Source: CAYNYM01 sp049366815 (lineage in GTDB: Bacteria > Desulfobacterota > DSM-4660 > Desulfatiglandales > HGW-15). From it: a stretch of DNA of 64,000 nt. Shown piece by piece: positions 34,276 to 42,124 of this stretch. Under the pieces are notes generated by a model that searched no databases, was not told the origin of the DNA, and saw only the letters and a program-made list of their open reading frames with translations. Where the stretch lies: assembly GCA_049366815.1 (NCBI GenBank), contig JBMNCO010000218.1, positions 1 to 64,000 on the forward strand. The letters run 5' to 3'. The position numbers and the translations under genes were made by a program. Numbering within the stretch: the first letter of the stretch is position 1; every line of letters starts with the position of its first letter.

Positions 34276-34701
34276 ATGGACAAAACGGCTGTTCATCGTT
34301 TGGCGGGCAAAACCGTGGAACTCCTGTCCCAAGCCCTGAATTTCCGGAGCGCCAATCATCATGTGATATCCGGGAATATCGCGAACATAGACACGCCCGG
34401 GTACAAACCCCGGGAACTTTCCTTTGACAAAGAGCTGGAGCGGGCGGTTGGGAAAAATGACATTTCCCTGAACAGGACGAATGTGAAACATTTTTCCTAT
34501 TACACGGGCCGTTTCGACCAGGGGAGTCCCCAATTTGAGATGCGCCCCATGGAGCGGCCCCTGACCGGATCCTCGCGATTGAACATTGAACGGGAAATGG
34601 CCAGGATGTCCCAGAACAATCTTCTGTATGAGGCCTCCGCCGGTCTTCTCTCGAAAAAGTTTGAGGCCCTGAAGACGGCCATTGAATCAGGAAGGAGTTA
34701 G
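34276..34701 (+). CDS. flgB: Flagellar basal-body rod protein FlgB
   Basis: A 141-residue proximal rod subunit. The family motif NIANIDTPGYKPRELSF is at about residues 34-50, with the C-terminal helix (MSQNNLLYEASAGLLSKKFEALKTAI) that packs in the rod. The ATG is preceded by a GGAGAGGG ribosome site. First gene of a long rod/MS-ring/C-ring operon driven by the sigma-54 promoter upstream. Confidence 0.96.
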   Translation: MDKTAVHRLAGKTVELLSQALNFRSANHHVISGNIANIDTPGYKPRELSFDKELERAVGKNDISLNRTNVKHFSYYTGRFDQGSPQFEMRPMERPLTGSSRLNIEREMARMSQNNLLYEASAGLLSKKFEALKTAIESGRS

Positions 34702-34705
34702 GGTG

Positions 34706-35143
34706 ATGGATCTCATAAAGACCATAGACACGGCAGCCGGAGGTATGGTTGCGCAAAGGACGAGGCTCAACGTCATATCCATGAACCTGGCTAACGCCAA
34801 TACCACCAAGACCCAGGAGGGCACACCCTACAGGAGGCAAACGGTCATTTTCAGGACCGTTCCCGTCTCGGACTCTTTCAGGGATCGGCTGGAAAACGTC
34901 CTTGACAGAAAGATACAGGGCGTCGAGGTGAAGGGGATCGTGCCCGTTGCCGGGGAATTCAAACAGATTTTCGATCCCTCTCATCCGGATGCGGATGACA
35001 AGGGCTATGTGTATCTGCCCAATGTGAACCTCGTCGAAGAGACGGTCAACATGCTGAATGCCAATAGGGCCTATGAGGCCAATGCGGCGGTCATCAAGAC
35101 GGCCAAGGAAATGGCTCTCAAGGCCCTTGAGATCGGCAGATAG
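34706..35143 (+). CDS. flgC: Flagellar basal-body rod protein FlgC
   Basis: A 145-residue rod protein with MNLANANTTKTQEGTPYRRQ near the N-terminus and NVNLVEETVNMLNANRAYEANAAVIKTAKEM at the C-terminus, as expected of FlgC. The ATG at 34706 follows GGAG within the end of flgB; a longer frame from 34682 overlaps flgB without its own ribosome site. Confidence 0.96.
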   Translation: MDLIKTIDTAAGGMVAQRTRLNVISMNLANANTTKTQEGTPYRRQTVIFRTVPVSDSFRDRLENVLDRKIQGVEVKGIVPVAGEFKQIFDPSHPDADDKGYVYLPNVNLVEETVNMLNANRAYEANAAVIKTAKEMALKALEIGR

Positions 35144-35157
35144 GGGAAGGTCTGAAA

Positions 35158-35451
35158 ATGGAACCCATCAGGGGCGTTGACGGAAACACCATGGGACTGC
35201 CGGGCGTCACAAAGGGCCGGAACACGCAGGGGGGAAACTTCACAGATGTCTTGAAAAACCTCACCCGACAAGTGGATGCCCAGCTCAAGGAGTCTGACCG
35301 GATGACTCAGGAATTTGCGGTGGGAAAGCGTGCCGATCTCCACGAAATCATGATCGCATCAGAAAAGGCGAACATCTCTTTCCGCCTCCTGCTGCAAATC
35401 AGAAACAAACTGCTGGAGGCATACCAGGAAATCACCAGGATGCAGTTTTAA
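35158..35451 (+). CDS. fliE: Flagellar hook-basal body complex protein FliE
   Basis: A 97-residue FliE, the adaptor between the MS ring and rod. The C-terminal half carries the family pattern LHEIMIASEKANISFRLLLQIRNKLLEAYQEITRMQF. It lies 14 bp after flgC and 9 bp before fliF. Confidence 0.94.
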   Translation: MEPIRGVDGNTMGLPGVTKGRNTQGGNFTDVLKNLTRQVDAQLKESDRMTQEFAVGKRADLHEIMIASEKANISFRLLLQIRNKLLEAYQEITRMQF

Positions 35452-35460
35452 GGATTCAAA

Positions 35461-37047
35461 ATGGCAGACAGCGAGAAGAGCTTCATTCAACAATTTGTCC
35501 ATGTCGTCAGGGCGATACCACCAGGAAAAATGGTCGTCTTCGGCATCACCCTCGCTATGGTGCTGGGTTCTTTCATCGCCCTGTTGATCTGGGCCAACAG
35601 ACCCGATCTACAGGTTCTCTTTACAAAACTTGACGCGACGGATGCCGCCCGCATCACGGAAAGACTCCAGGAGAGAAAGATTCCCTTTCAGCTCAAGGAA
35701 GGAGGAAGCGCTATCCTTGTTCCCGATGATATGGTTTACCAATTGCGGTTGGACCTTGCGGGCGAAGGGATTCCCCAAGGTCAAAACGTGGGATTCGAGA
35801 TCTTTCAGGATACATCATTCGGCATGACTGAATTTGAACAGAAAATGAAATACCAGCGGGCCATCCAGGGTGAATTGGCCCGGACCATTATCCAATTTGA
35901 TGCCGTATCCGAGGCGAGAGTCCATATCGTGGCGTCCGGAGACTCCCTGTTTGCTGAACCTGAACGGCCTGCGACGGCGTCCGTCGTGCTTAGACTGCAG
36001 CCCGGAAGAAGCCTGAATCATCAGCAGTTGCAGGGCATCATCAACCTTGTGGCAAGGGCCGTAAAAGGACTCAAACCTGAGAACGTAACCCTCGTGGATA
36101 TGACGGGCGGGCTGCTCTCGGGTGGCAACGATGCAGACGGCACGGAATCCCTGAGCAGGGCCCAGTTTGCCCATCGGCAGAAACTGGAAAGGTCGATGGA
36201 GAACAGGATACGCACCATGCTGGAATCCATTGTGGGAATGAACCGGGTGGTGGCCAGGGTTTCAGCGGACGTCGACTTCGAGCAGGTGAATATTCTGGAG
36301 GAGAGTTACGATCCGGACAGCAGTGTGATTCGCAGTGAACAAAGGCAGAAGGAGAGCACAACGGCATCGGATTACAGTGCATCAGGATCTCCCGACCTCC
36401 AATTCCAGGCCACCAGGGACCAGGGTGGAGGAGCCGGTTCTTCCGATACATTCAAGAAAGAAAACGCTGTCATAAACTATGAAATCAACAAGATCAACAA
36501 GCAGATCACGAACTCGATCGGCGATATCAAGCGTCTCTCTGTGGCCGTGATCATCGACGGGCCCTATGTGACCGAAAAGGGACCTGACGGAAATTCCCTC
36601 CAGAAGTTTGCACCCAGGGATCGCAGGGAAATGAAGACCTTTGAAGACATTGTGAAGAAGGCGATCGGATTCAGCGAGGCCAGGGGGGACCAGGTGAGTG
36701 TTTCGAACATATCCTTCGCCTTTCAGCCGGAAGAGGCCGCCTTGCAGGATCGGGGTATTCCATGGATGGATTATGGCAGGAAAGCGACGCGCCCCCTCTT
36801 CAATGTCCTTCTGGTCGTGCTTTTCTTCCTGTTCGCAGTGAGGCCCTTTAAGAAATGGCTGAACAAGGCCGGCGACACGTTTTTTGTCAGTGCCCTTGCC
36901 CAGGGCGACCATGTCCCTCAACTCCCGGAAGAGGCAGGATCGGGCTCGAATAAATCACACGAAAACAGACAGCGTCTGGATGCGGCCGGCAGCAACCCCG
37001 ATGCGGCGGCCCAGGTTATCAAAGGTTGGTTGAGCGAGGGACGGTGA
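35461..37047 (+). CDS. fliF: Flagellar MS-ring protein FliF
   Basis: A 528-residue MS-ring protein with an N-terminal membrane helix (MVVFGITLAMVLGSFIALLIW, about 21-42), ring-building domains (LQVLFTKLDATDAARITERL, MTEFEQKMKYQRAIQGELARTI) and a C-terminal helix (PLFNVLLVVLFFLFAVRPF, about 440-460). A cytoplasmic tail follows that should bind FliG. The length is typical. Confidence 0.96.
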   Translation: MADSEKSFIQQFVHVVRAIPPGKMVVFGITLAMVLGSFIALLIWANRPDLQVLFTKLDATDAARITERLQERKIPFQLKEGGSAILVPDDMVYQLRLDLAGEGIPQGQNVGFEIFQDTSFGMTEFEQKMKYQRAIQGELARTIIQFDAVSEARVHIVASGDSLFAEPERPATASVVLRLQPGRSLNHQQLQGIINLVARAVKGLKPENVTLVDMTGGLLSGGNDADGTESLSRAQFAHRQKLERSMENRIRTMLESIVGMNRVVARVSADVDFEQVNILEESYDPDSSVIRSEQRQKESTTASDYSASGSPDLQFQATRDQGGGAGSSDTFKKENAVINYEINKINKQITNSIGDIKRLSVAVIIDGPYVTEKGPDGNSLQKFAPRDRREMKTFEDIVKKAIGFSEARGDQVSVSNISFAFQPEEAALQDRGIPWMDYGRKATRPLFNVLLVVLFFLFAVRPFKKWLNKAGDTFFVSALAQGDHVPQLPEEAGSGSNKSHENRQRLDAAGSNPDAAAQVIKGWLSEGR

Positions 37048-37048
37048 G

Positions 37049-38062
37049 TTGGACTCGATAGACACGCTCGTCGGAGCAAGGAAGGCGGCCATTTTCTTGA
37101 TGATAATGGGCGAAGACTTCACCGCAAAGGTCTTCAAGCATCTTGATGAGAAGGAAATCAAGACCATCGGCGAACACATGGCCCAGATCAAGACCGTGGA
37201 GCCCAAGACGGTCTCTGCGATCATGGAAGAGTTCTCCCACAGTTTCGAAGGCGGGGGCGGTGTGGTGAAGGTCTCCGGAAGGCAGTTTTTGGAGAGAAGC
37301 GTCAACAAGGCCTTTGATCCCAGGAAGGCGGACGGCCTTCTGGCCGATGTGTTCTCAAATCGAGGATTGGTATCTCTTGAAAAACTGAACGCACTCAATC
37401 CCACCGCGCTGGCCAACATGCTGTCAAGCGAGCACCCCCAGACCATCGCACTCCTTCTGGTCAACATGAAATACCAACAGGCGGCTGAGGTTATTCAGCA
37501 ACTTCCCGGCGATGTCCAATGCGAGGTGATTACACGCATTGCGGACCTTGAAGACGTACCGAACGAGGTGGTCCAGGAAATTACGGAGATCGTAGAGGCA
37601 CAGATCTCCGATATCAGTAAGTCCTCCGATGAAAACCTGGGGGGGATTCAGACCGCTGCCGAGATTCTGAATCATATGGATCAAAAGACCGAGACCGCCA
37701 TTCTGGAAAAGTTGGAGATGGAACGGGAGGAACTGGCCGAGGAGATCCGCCAGTCCATGTTTGTCTTTGAAGATTTGATCACGCTTGACGATCGCTCCGT
37801 CAGGGCACTCCTCAAAGAGATCAGTAATGATGAACTCATCCTTGCATTGAAAACCGCTGCAGAGGAACTGGTGGAAAAGATCTTCGGCAATGTCAGCCAG
37901 CGCGCAGCCCAGATGATGAGAGAGGATATGGAGGTCATGGGCCCGGTGAGACTGAAAGATGTGGAGCAGGCCCAATTGAATATCATCAAGATCGCCAGAA
38001 GACTGGCCGAGGAAGGGAAGATCGTCCTTGGAAGCAAAGGGGGCGATGATGTCCTTGTCTAG
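37049..38062 (+). CDS. fliG: Flagellar motor switch protein FliG
   Basis: A 337-residue C-ring protein. The middle domain has EHPQTIALLLVNMKYQQAAEVIQQLP and the C-terminal domain carries the charged torque helix (DLITLDDRSVRALLKEIS, FGNVSQRAAQMMREDME). It transmits torque from the MotA stator. The start is TTG one base after the fliF stop, preceded by GAGGGACGG. Confidence 0.96.
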   Translation: MDSIDTLVGARKAAIFLMIMGEDFTAKVFKHLDEKEIKTIGEHMAQIKTVEPKTVSAIMEEFSHSFEGGGGVVKVSGRQFLERSVNKAFDPRKADGLLADVFSNRGLVSLEKLNALNPTALANMLSSEHPQTIALLLVNMKYQQAAEVIQQLPGDVQCEVITRIADLEDVPNEVVQEITEIVEAQISDISKSSDENLGGIQTAAEILNHMDQKTETAILEKLEMEREELAEEIRQSMFVFEDLITLDDRSVRALLKEISNDELILALKTAAEELVEKIFGNVSQRAAQMMREDMEVMGPVRLKDVEQAQLNIIKIARRLAEEGKIVLGSKGGDDVLV

Positions 38063-38798
38063 CATGATCGAAGAACATAAAAACGTTCTGTTTCAGTTCG
38101 AGGACTTTGAGGCGGAAGAGATCCAGCAGGAAAGTTCGGCCAGGCCCTCCGAGGGTGACGGTGGATGTATCGAACTGCCTGTGTGCGGACCCCGCCGATT
38201 GCAGGGGGAGTCGAAGGAAAAAGACGGGGCCTCACAGGACCCGGGGGACGACCGGGAAGACCTCGATACGCAGCTTGCAAGGCTGGAACGGGAGGCCTAT
38301 GAAAAGGGCTTCGAGCAGGGACAGCGGGACGGCGTCGCCCTGGAAGAAAGACAGATAGAAGAAAAAGGTAAACAACTGGAGGCCCTTTTTTCAAAAATCC
38401 GTGACCTGAGGAAAAACATATACGCAGAGGCGGAAAAAGAAGTCCTTCAACTGAGCACCCTGATAGCCAAAAAAATCATAAGAAAGGAAATCAGTCTGGA
38501 CCCGCAGGTCATCGCCCGTACCATAAGGGCGGCACTGGAACACCTGGTGGACAAGAGCCGTCTCAGAATTTTGATCAATCCTGATGATATGGAGGAAGTC
38601 AGGAGAATTCTCCCTGAAATCGCGAACCAGGCCAAAGGGGGCGAATTCCATGTGGTTGAGGATCATTCCATAGAACGCGGGGGCTGCATTCTTGAGAGCG
38701 GATTCGGCAGAATCAATGCCACGCTGGAGGACCAACTGGAGATGCTGCAGGAGGAAATAGAGGAAGAATTCAAATGCGCCCCGGGAGAGACCGCATGA
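38046..38798 (+). CDS. fliH: Flagellar assembly protein FliH
   Basis: A 250-residue stator-like regulator of the export ATPase. It has an acidic N-terminus, the AYEKGFEQGQRDG repeat (GxxxG-type helix), a coiled coil, and a C-terminal V-ATPase E-subunit-like domain (ISLDPQVIARTIRAALEHL, IERGGCILESGFGRINATLE). The ATG at 38046 overlaps the end of fliG by 17 bp. The stop overlaps the fliI start as ATGA. Confidence 0.9.
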   Translation: MMSLSSMIEEHKNVLFQFEDFEAEEIQQESSARPSEGDGGCIELPVCGPRRLQGESKEKDGASQDPGDDREDLDTQLARLEREAYEKGFEQGQRDGVALEERQIEEKGKQLEALFSKIRDLRKNIYAEAEKEVLQLSTLIAKKIIRKEISLDPQVIARTIRAALEHLVDKSRLRILINPDDMEEVRRILPEIANQAKGGEFHVVEDHSIERGGCILESGFGRINATLEDQLEMLQEEIEEEFKCAPGETA

Positions 38799-40120
38799 GC
38801 CTTTCCCTGGATCGTTACCTTCACCGAGTCGCATCGGGTCAAACCATACGCGCGGAAGGACAGGTCAAAAAGGTGGTCGGGACGATCATCGAGGGCCAAG
38901 GTCCTGCCATCCCCGTAGGCGGCCTATGTCGAATCCTGACGACCAAGGCCTCTGAACCCGTGCCAGCGGAGGCTGTGGGATTCCGGGACGACAGGGTGCT
39001 TCTGATGCCGCTCTCCAGCTGTGACGGTGTCCGGCCCGGGTGCAGGATTCTCGCGGAGAAATACGAGGCCAGGGTTGGAGTGGGTCACGACATGCTGGGG
39101 CGCGTGATCGATGCACTCGGCCGTCCTCTGGACAGCGGCCCCCCTCTGCGGCCCACGAAGCTCGTACCCCTCTATGCCCGGCCCCTGAATCCCCTGCAGA
39201 GAAAGAGGATAAAGGAACCCCTGGACGTCGGGGTGCGGGCCATCAACTGTCTTGTCACCCTTGCAAAGGGACAGCGCTGCGGTATCATGGCCGGTTCCGG
39301 CGTCGGGAAGAGTGTTCTCCTGGGAATGATGGCCAGGTATACCAAGGCGGATGTCAATGTTATCGCCCTGATTGGAGAGCGGGGAAGGGAGGTCAAGGAA
39401 TTCATTGAACGGGATCTTGGAGAAGAGGGCCTGAAACGTTCTGTGGTGATCACGGCGACCTCTGATACTTCTCCCCTTATCAGGATTCGCGGGGCCTATC
39501 TCGCCGCCGCCGTCGGGGAATTCTTCAGGGACCAGGAAAAAGATGTCCTGCTCATGATGGATTCCGTGACCCGCTTTGCCATGGCGGCCCGGGAAGTGGG
39601 GCTGGCCTCCGGTGAGCCGCCTACCACAAAGGCCTATCCCCCGAGCGTCTTCGCCCATTTACCCAAGCTCCTGGAGCGGGCCGGAACAGACGGGCACGGG
39701 GGTTCCATTACCGGACTCTATACGGTTCTTGTTGAAGGAGATGACATGAACGAGCCGATCGGCGACGCGGTTCGCTCCATCGTGGATGGCCACATCGTCC
39801 TGGACCGGCGGCTGGCATCCCGGGGGCACTATCCGGCGATCGATGTCCTGTCCAGTGTAAGCCGCCTCATGTCGGATGTGGTGGAAAAGGCTCACCTGGA
39901 AAGGGCCTACGAATTGCGCCGCATCCTGGCGGATTATGCCAAGATTGAAGACCTGGTCAATCTCGGGGCCTATGAGAAGGGGAACAACCCCAGGACGGAC
40001 AGGGCACTGGAAATGATCGACGAGGTCAACGGACTGCTGCAGCAGGATGTGGTCGCGGCGTCGGCCATGGAGGAGGGGCTGCGGGATATGACCCGGTTGC
40101 TGACCTTTAAAAAATTGTGA
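38795..40120 (+). CDS. fliI: Flagellum-specific ATP synthase FliI
   Basis: A 441-residue type III export ATPase with Walker A (GIMAGSGVGKSVLLGMMARY), GERGREVKEFIERDLG, Walker B (DVLLMMDSVTRFAMAAREV) and a GEPPTTKAYPPSVFAHLPKL loop. It energises unfolding and release of export substrates. The ATG at 38795 overlaps the fliH stop; an upstream ATG at 38774 would add seven residues. Confidence 0.96.
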   Translation: MSLSLDRYLHRVASGQTIRAEGQVKKVVGTIIEGQGPAIPVGGLCRILTTKASEPVPAEAVGFRDDRVLLMPLSSCDGVRPGCRILAEKYEARVGVGHDMLGRVIDALGRPLDSGPPLRPTKLVPLYARPLNPLQRKRIKEPLDVGVRAINCLVTLAKGQRCGIMAGSGVGKSVLLGMMARYTKADVNVIALIGERGREVKEFIERDLGEEGLKRSVVITATSDTSPLIRIRGAYLAAAVGEFFRDQEKDVLLMMDSVTRFAMAAREVGLASGEPPTTKAYPPSVFAHLPKLLERAGTDGHGGSITGLYTVLVEGDDMNEPIGDAVRSIVDGHIVLDRRLASRGHYPAIDVLSSVSRLMSDVVEKAHLERAYELRRILADYAKIEDLVNLGAYEKGNNPRTDRALEMIDEVNGLLQQDVVAASAMEEGLRDMTRLLTFKKL

Positions 40121-40132
40121 AAAGTGTAACAC

Positions 40133-40176
40133 TTCAGCCCTTTGAAAAATCCGAAAGGAAATCATGCGCCCTTTCT
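40133..40176. repeat. 44-bp repeat shared with the fliQ-fliR gap
   Basis: This block (TTCAGCCCTTTGAAAAAT..) matches 50928-50971 at 41 of 44 positions. It follows fliI by 12 bp; ACTTCAG and CTGAAGT at its ends form an inverted repeat around it. Confidence 0.75.
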
Positions 40177-40195
40177 GAAGTGACTAGCGGGAGGG

Positions 40196-40320
40196 CGCCG
40201 TCCACGGTGACCGTTGCTTGCGGGATTTCGGCCCTTCATCCGTCCTGATTCAGGGCCGAAATATCCCGCCCCAGGCAAGACTCCGGGAAAATCCCGACCC
40301 GTGCTTTCCGCCGCTGTCTC
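40196..40320. repeat. Dispersed hairpin repeat family A, copy 2
   Basis: A diverged copy of the element at 25801 and 41527. The core hairpin is intact (ATTTCGGCCCT at 40225-40235, AGGGCCGAAAT at 40252-40262). It separates fliI from fliJ, which are normally contiguous, so it may have entered the operon. Confidence 0.8.
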
Positions 40321-40359
40321 GGGTGGGGACGTCAATAAAGAGACAGGAGATGATGAAGG

Positions 40360-40803
40360 TTGGGCTTCAAATTCAGATATGAGGCGCTTCTTTCCCTCAG
40401 AGAGCGACTGAAGGAACAGGCGGAGATCGAGTTGGCCGGGGCCCGGAAGCAATTGAGGGAGGCCCGCGATCGCCTCGATCTTTACCAGGGGCGATATCAT
40501 CAGGCCCGCGACGCTTTCGAATCCAGACTGAAGCGGCCGATCCCGTCAGGGGAGATCTGCAGCTACAGAGACTACCTGGCCGGCCTGAGTGAAAAGATCT
40601 CGGCACAGGGGGTCGAAATAGGGAAAAGAGAGGAGCTTGTCAGAGAAAAGATCCGGGATCTCATGGCCAAGACAAAGCAGTACAGGGTGATGGAAAAGCT
40701 TAAGGAAAAGGACCTGATAAAATGGCGCGATCAACAATTCCAAGAAGAACAGAAGTGGATGAACGAGGTGGCCATAACAAGGCACGGGAGGCCGTTCCTT
40801 TAA
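40360..40803 (+). CDS. fliJ: Flagellar export protein FliJ
   Basis: A 147-residue coiled-coil protein (FKFRYEALLSLRERLKEQAEIELA... and CSYRDYLAGLSEKISAQG) matching FliJ, the gamma-subunit-like stalk of the export ATPase and an escort for chaperones. The start is TTG, with AGGAGA and GAAGG upstream. It is separated from fliI by about 240 bp of repeats. Confidence 0.88.
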   Translation: MGFKFRYEALLSLRERLKEQAEIELAGARKQLREARDRLDLYQGRYHQARDAFESRLKRPIPSGEICSYRDYLAGLSEKISAQGVEIGKREELVREKIRDLMAKTKQYRVMEKLKEKDLIKWRDQQFQEEQKWMNEVAITRHGRPFL

Positions 40804-41375
40804 AGAGGAAAAGACGCATCTTCAACCTCGGGATCCTCCTTGTCCTCCTGGTGATTTCCAAGATTGTTATCAGCGGCGCCTATCTGGGTCTGTGCCCCGT
40901 CCAGTTCGAGCCTGCTTCCATGGCCATGGCACAAAGCGCCGAACCCGCGACGCCCGATCAAAACGCCGCCTCGAGGACGCCGGATGTAAACGTAAACAGG
41001 CCGGATAAAAGGGCCGGTGATCTCAAGGCCAGGGAACTGGAACTGAAGAAAAGAGAGGAAGAACTTCTTCCCCTGAAAACGGAAATCGAGGAGAAGCTCG
41101 CAGAACTCAATGAACTCCAGTTAAAGTTGACGGCCTATGCCAAAAGGCTGGCAGACAGGGAGAAGGCCCTGGAGGATTCAAAAATGGGTCATCTTGTAGA
41201 GCTTTACTCAGCCATGGAACCCGAGAGGGCGGCCGCCATTATGGATCGGCTCAAGGATCCCACGGTCGTCCTCATATTGAGACACATGAAAGGGAAATCC
41301 GCCGGAAAGATTCTGGCCGTGATGAATCCCGAGCGCGGCGCTGCGATCAGCGAAAAATTGACAAACCTCGACTGA
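40722..41375 (+). CDS. MotE-like flagellar protein (MgtE N-domain type)
   Basis: A 217-residue protein: basic N-terminus, one membrane helix (about 33-55), a periplasmic coiled coil (LKARELELKKREEELLPLKT...) and a C-terminal MgtE N-like domain (LVELYSAMEPERAAAIMDRL, VVLILRHMKGKSAGKILAVM). It matches the MotE/FlbB class, chaperones of the MotC-type stator or basal disk. The start overlaps fliJ by 82 bp, which is long; a shorter protein from an internal start would lose part of the basic N-terminus. Confidence 0.85.
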   Translation: MARSTIPRRTEVDERGGHNKAREAVPLKRKRRIFNLGILLVLLVISKIVISGAYLGLCPVQFEPASMAMAQSAEPATPDQNAASRTPDVNVNRPDKRAGDLKARELELKKREEELLPLKTEIEEKLAELNELQLKLTAYAKRLADREKALEDSKMGHLVELYSAMEPERAAAIMDRLKDPTVVLILRHMKGKSAGKILAVMNPERGAAISEKLTNLD

Positions 41376-41526
41376 CCGGTTTTTCCTGAACAACCCTGGT
41401 TTCAGGCCCGGCCCTGTCTCCCGGAACGAGAAACCCTGAACCCCATTGCCGGGCTTTCCAAAGGGCCGAACCTGCACCTTCCTGTTCCTCGTGATACCTA
41501 CACCCGAACATCCTCGTCCGTAGTAG

Positions 41527-41696
41527 GACGTGCCGCTCCAGGCAGGACCCGGGATGTTCTCTTCGCTGCGCTCCCTCCGCCCTCCATGGCTCCGGTCGCT
41601 GCGGGATTTCGGCCCTTCATCCATCCTGATTCAGGGCCGAAATACGCCCGCTCCGAGAAAATCCCGGCCCCTGCCTTCCGTTGCCCGGTGAGGATG
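41527..41696. repeat. Dispersed hairpin repeat family A, copy 3
   Basis: 170 bp, nearly identical to 25801-25970 and of the same length, with the core hairpin at 41606-41643. It is part of a 750-bp stretch between the MotE-like gene and fliK that consists largely of repeats. Confidence 0.85.
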
Positions 41697-41718
41697 GTTT
41701 CGTCAAAAAGAGAGTTTT

Positions 41719-41790
41719 TCGCTCCAGGGGATGACCGGGATGTTCTGTTCGCTGCACTCCCTCCGTCGTCCACGGCTCAGGTCGCTGCTG
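41719..41790. repeat. Family A, partial copy
   Basis: Resembles only the first half of the neighbouring family A copy (CGCTCCAGG, GGGATGTTCT, CACTCCCTCCG) and stops before the hairpin. It looks like a truncated tandem copy. Confidence 0.6.
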
Positions 41791-41801
41791 AATCTCCTCC
41801 A

Positions 41802-41904
41802 TTTGTAACTACTCAGCTGGATAGGCCGTAGGCATTTAGGCTGTGAGGTGTCGCAGGAAGGGAAACTAATAGCCTTTGGCCTGCAGCCTAACCAACCTGA
41901 ACAG
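41802..41904. repeat. Repeat family C, uninterrupted copy
   Basis: Two blocks (41802-41864 and 41866-41904) match the reverse complements of 17606-17668 and 17370-17408. They touch here but are split by 197 bp there. The stretch from 41905 to the sigma-54 promoter shows nothing recognisable. Confidence 0.8.
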
Positions 41905-42064
41905 TTCCCCCCATTTCTCCTTTGAAGTCACATGTCCGCGGGTGCGGAAAAAATTACCCACCTGAGATCTGCAGGGGTAATTCTTGCCCTGAATCAATCC
42001 GGCTTGGTTGTTGGAAATCGCTGTAACATGCATAAATCATGAATAAAAAATCATTGATGGCCTT

Positions 42065-42080
42065 TGGCACGCCCGTTGCT
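42065..42080 (+). promoter_or_regulatory. Sigma-54 promoter of the fliK-flgD-flgE operon
   Basis: TGGCACGCCCGTTGCT is a full match to the consensus TGGCACG-N4-TTGCW with GG-N10-GC spacing, 45 bp before the fliK start. Confidence 0.9.
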
Positions 42081-42124
42081 TCAGTCTTCAGACAAATGGA
42101 AAACCGAGACGTGAAGGATGGGAT

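Noticed and set aside
41586..41831. Small frame between the MotE-like gene and fliK
   Set aside because: It runs through repeat family A and a truncated copy of it; no ribosome site.
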